NCBI GenBank assembly: GCA_019022495.1
Contig: JAFEKR010000013.1
Location: 1,481,992-1,545,991, forward strand
DNA: 64,000 nucleotides
Source of the DNA: Epichloe hybrida
Taxonomy: Eukaryota > Ascomycota > Sordariomycetes > Hypocreales > Clavicipitaceae
Direction: 5' to 3'
This document shows, in pieces, positions 62,661 to 64,000 of the stretch. The translations under genes and the position numbers were made by a program. A model generated the notes under the pieces. That model saw nothing but the letters and a program-made list of their open reading frames with translations, had not been told where the DNA came from and did no database searches. Each line of letters opens with the position of its first letter. Within the stretch, counting starts at the first letter, position 1.

Positions 62661-63896
62661 AAGCAGCGCATTAATTATAATTACAAACTAGATAAGGGAG
62701 CGCTTTACTAGCAAGTAGCTAGACTTTAATAGTCCTAGTAATAGTAATAATAATTTCCTTTAGAGGCAAGTTCTAGTGTACTAGGCTATATTCCTAGAGG
62801 CATTCTAACTATAGTACGCCTATAGCACAGATACTATTTAAGATAATACAGTTAAGGCTAGCACTAGCAATAGCACCTATAACACTATAGGCATAGCTAA
62901 GATAAGTGCTAATACCCTCTAGCAACAAGCAAGCAGTATTAGTCTTAGTTATAAAGCTATTACTAGATTACTAGTAGTTAATTCTCTCTAGCTACTTAGC
63001 AAGCAGGTAGTAATAGAGGTTACTAGTAGTAGTACTATAGTAAGAGTAGGAGGTAGGGATAGTAATGCGTAGCTAGAGCAAATAAGGCTAGCGTTAAAGC
63101 TACCTATTTTATTAAAGGCTACCAAATAGGAATTTAAGCATAGGTATAGCATAACCATTTGTTACATGTAGGATATTAATAGTATCTAGATTAGGGCTAT
63201 ATTACTTGCTATAATCCGCCTACTAGTAACTATCTGCCTTTCCCTTATGCTACCCTACACGTAGTTAATCTAAGGTAACTAGGTTATCTAACCTTATAGT
63301 ATCTAGCTAGGCAGGACCTAGTATATATTCCTTAGCTTATTTGTAATAAGGTTAAGTAGGATTACCTTCTTAATCTTTATCTTTTTCCCTAGTGTGCAAA
63401 TCTAAACACAGGTAAAGTAGGGTAGCTAGGCATTTACCTTATCCTACAAAAGGCAAGTAAACTTTATTAATAGTATATTACTACTAGCTATTTACTAGTA
63501 TATTCTATAGTGCTAGACTTAGGAAATACCCCTTTCCTTTACTATAGCTAAGGCTAAGTCCTAATTAAACTAAAAGTAATATAGTTTAGTATATAATAGT
63601 TTAGCTAATATACCTATAACTAAGAGGGGTAAGGCGCCTAGCTAGCTACACCTACGCTTTATAGTACTAGCAAAGCACCTTAGCTATATATAGCAAGATA
63701 TACAAAGGCGCTGCAATGCCCTTAAGGTTATTATATTAACTAGCTAGGCTATCTATTATTTTAAGGACCTAAAGCTCCTATTCTAGGTATATAACACTAA
63801 GAATATTCTTATAGGGGAGATAGTAAAGAAGTTACTAGAGAGCTTTAGCGTGTCTGTCCTTAAATCTCTAGACATACACTGTATTAATATCCAGTC
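62661..63896. other. RIP-like, stop-riddled coding relic abutting the telomere
   Basis: Translations on the plus strand give protein-like stretches separated by TAG/TAA stops where Gln or Arg codons are plausible, for example EFKHRYSITICYM, stop, DINSI, stop, IRAILLAIIRL near 63130-63220, and YYFKDLKLLF, stop, VYNTKNILIGEIVKKLLESF near 63755-63850. This fits a transposon-type gene mutated by C-to-T changes. The element cannot be named. Confidence 0.4.
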
Positions 63897-64000
63897 TTAG
63901 GGTTAGGGTTAGGGTTAGGGTTAGGGTTAGGGTTAGGGTTAGGGTTAGGGTTAGGGTTAGGGTTAGGGTTAGGGTTAGGGTTAGGGTTAGGGTTAGGGTT
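63897..64000 (+). repeat. Telomere, (TTAGGG)n
   Basis: About 17 perfect TTAGGG repeats run to the end of the window in the 5'-to-3' orientation expected for a right chromosome end. The last non-telomeric bases are CCAGTC at 63891-63896. Confidence 0.98.

Overview
The window is the end of a chromosome from a filamentous ascomycete. The right edge (63897-64000) is a run of TTAGGG telomere repeats, and the left side is chromosome-internal. Fungal hallmarks are short introns (53-121 nt, GT-AG, with CTAAC/CTGAC-like branch sites), several Zn2Cys6 regulators, a CFEM-receptor relic, an AAAP amino-acid permease of the MTR type, NOP10, NOB1 and SRP54. Two secreted proteinase-K-like subtilisins resemble the Pr1-type cuticle-degrading proteases of Hypocreales that attack insects or nematodes, so a hypocrealean host is the best guess. 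The species cannot be fixed from this sequence alone.

Layout. 0-12 kb is conserved core: S-adenosylmethionine decarboxylase with a long uORF-bearing leader, NOP10 and NOB1 converging on each other, a 4.6-kb non-coding stretch rich in short tandem repeats, then an MTR-like neutral amino-acid permease. 12-29 kb is accessory: a decayed Zn2Cys6 regulator, two subtilisins on the same strand, an HNH-nuclease-domain protein, and a BTB/POZ gene with an in-frame stop. 29-47.5 kb is a catabolic cluster. 48-52 kb holds a broken CFEM/PTH11-like receptor and SRP54. From about 52.6 kb the DNA turns AT-rich and subtelomeric. It holds a RIP-like decayed kinase-like gene, an intact but active-site-degenerate kinase-like gene, a small secreted cysteine-rich protein, a gene-free TpA-rich zone, a higher-order satellite built from a 60-bp unit (about 59.3-61.3 kb), a second minisatellite, and the telomere.

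How the genes work together. The strongest system is 35.6-47.5 kb: a Rieske non-heme iron oxygenase, a dimethylglycine oxidase (FAD plus folate/GcvT domains) and a peroxisomal FAD amine oxidase of the sarcosine-oxidase type, interleaved with three Zn2Cys6 regulators. Read as a pathway this is stepwise demethylation of a quaternary amine: glycine betaine to dimethylglycine to sarcosine to glycine. Immediately upstream lie a peroxisomal enoyl-CoA hydratase (C-terminal SKL) and a thiolase-like protein. Beta-oxidation of a carnitine- or butyrobetaine-type CoA ester would end in a betaine unit, so these two could feed the same pathway; that extension is inference.

Caution. Several genes carry single frameshifts: thiolase-like, sarcosine-oxidase-like, the CFEM receptor, and the essential SRP54. 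The SRP54 lesion suggests some indels are sequence errors, so each break needs read-level checking. The CFEM receptor and the 14-kb regulator carry additional lesions and look truly decayed. All exon boundaries were placed by eye from splice motifs and conserved protein segments.
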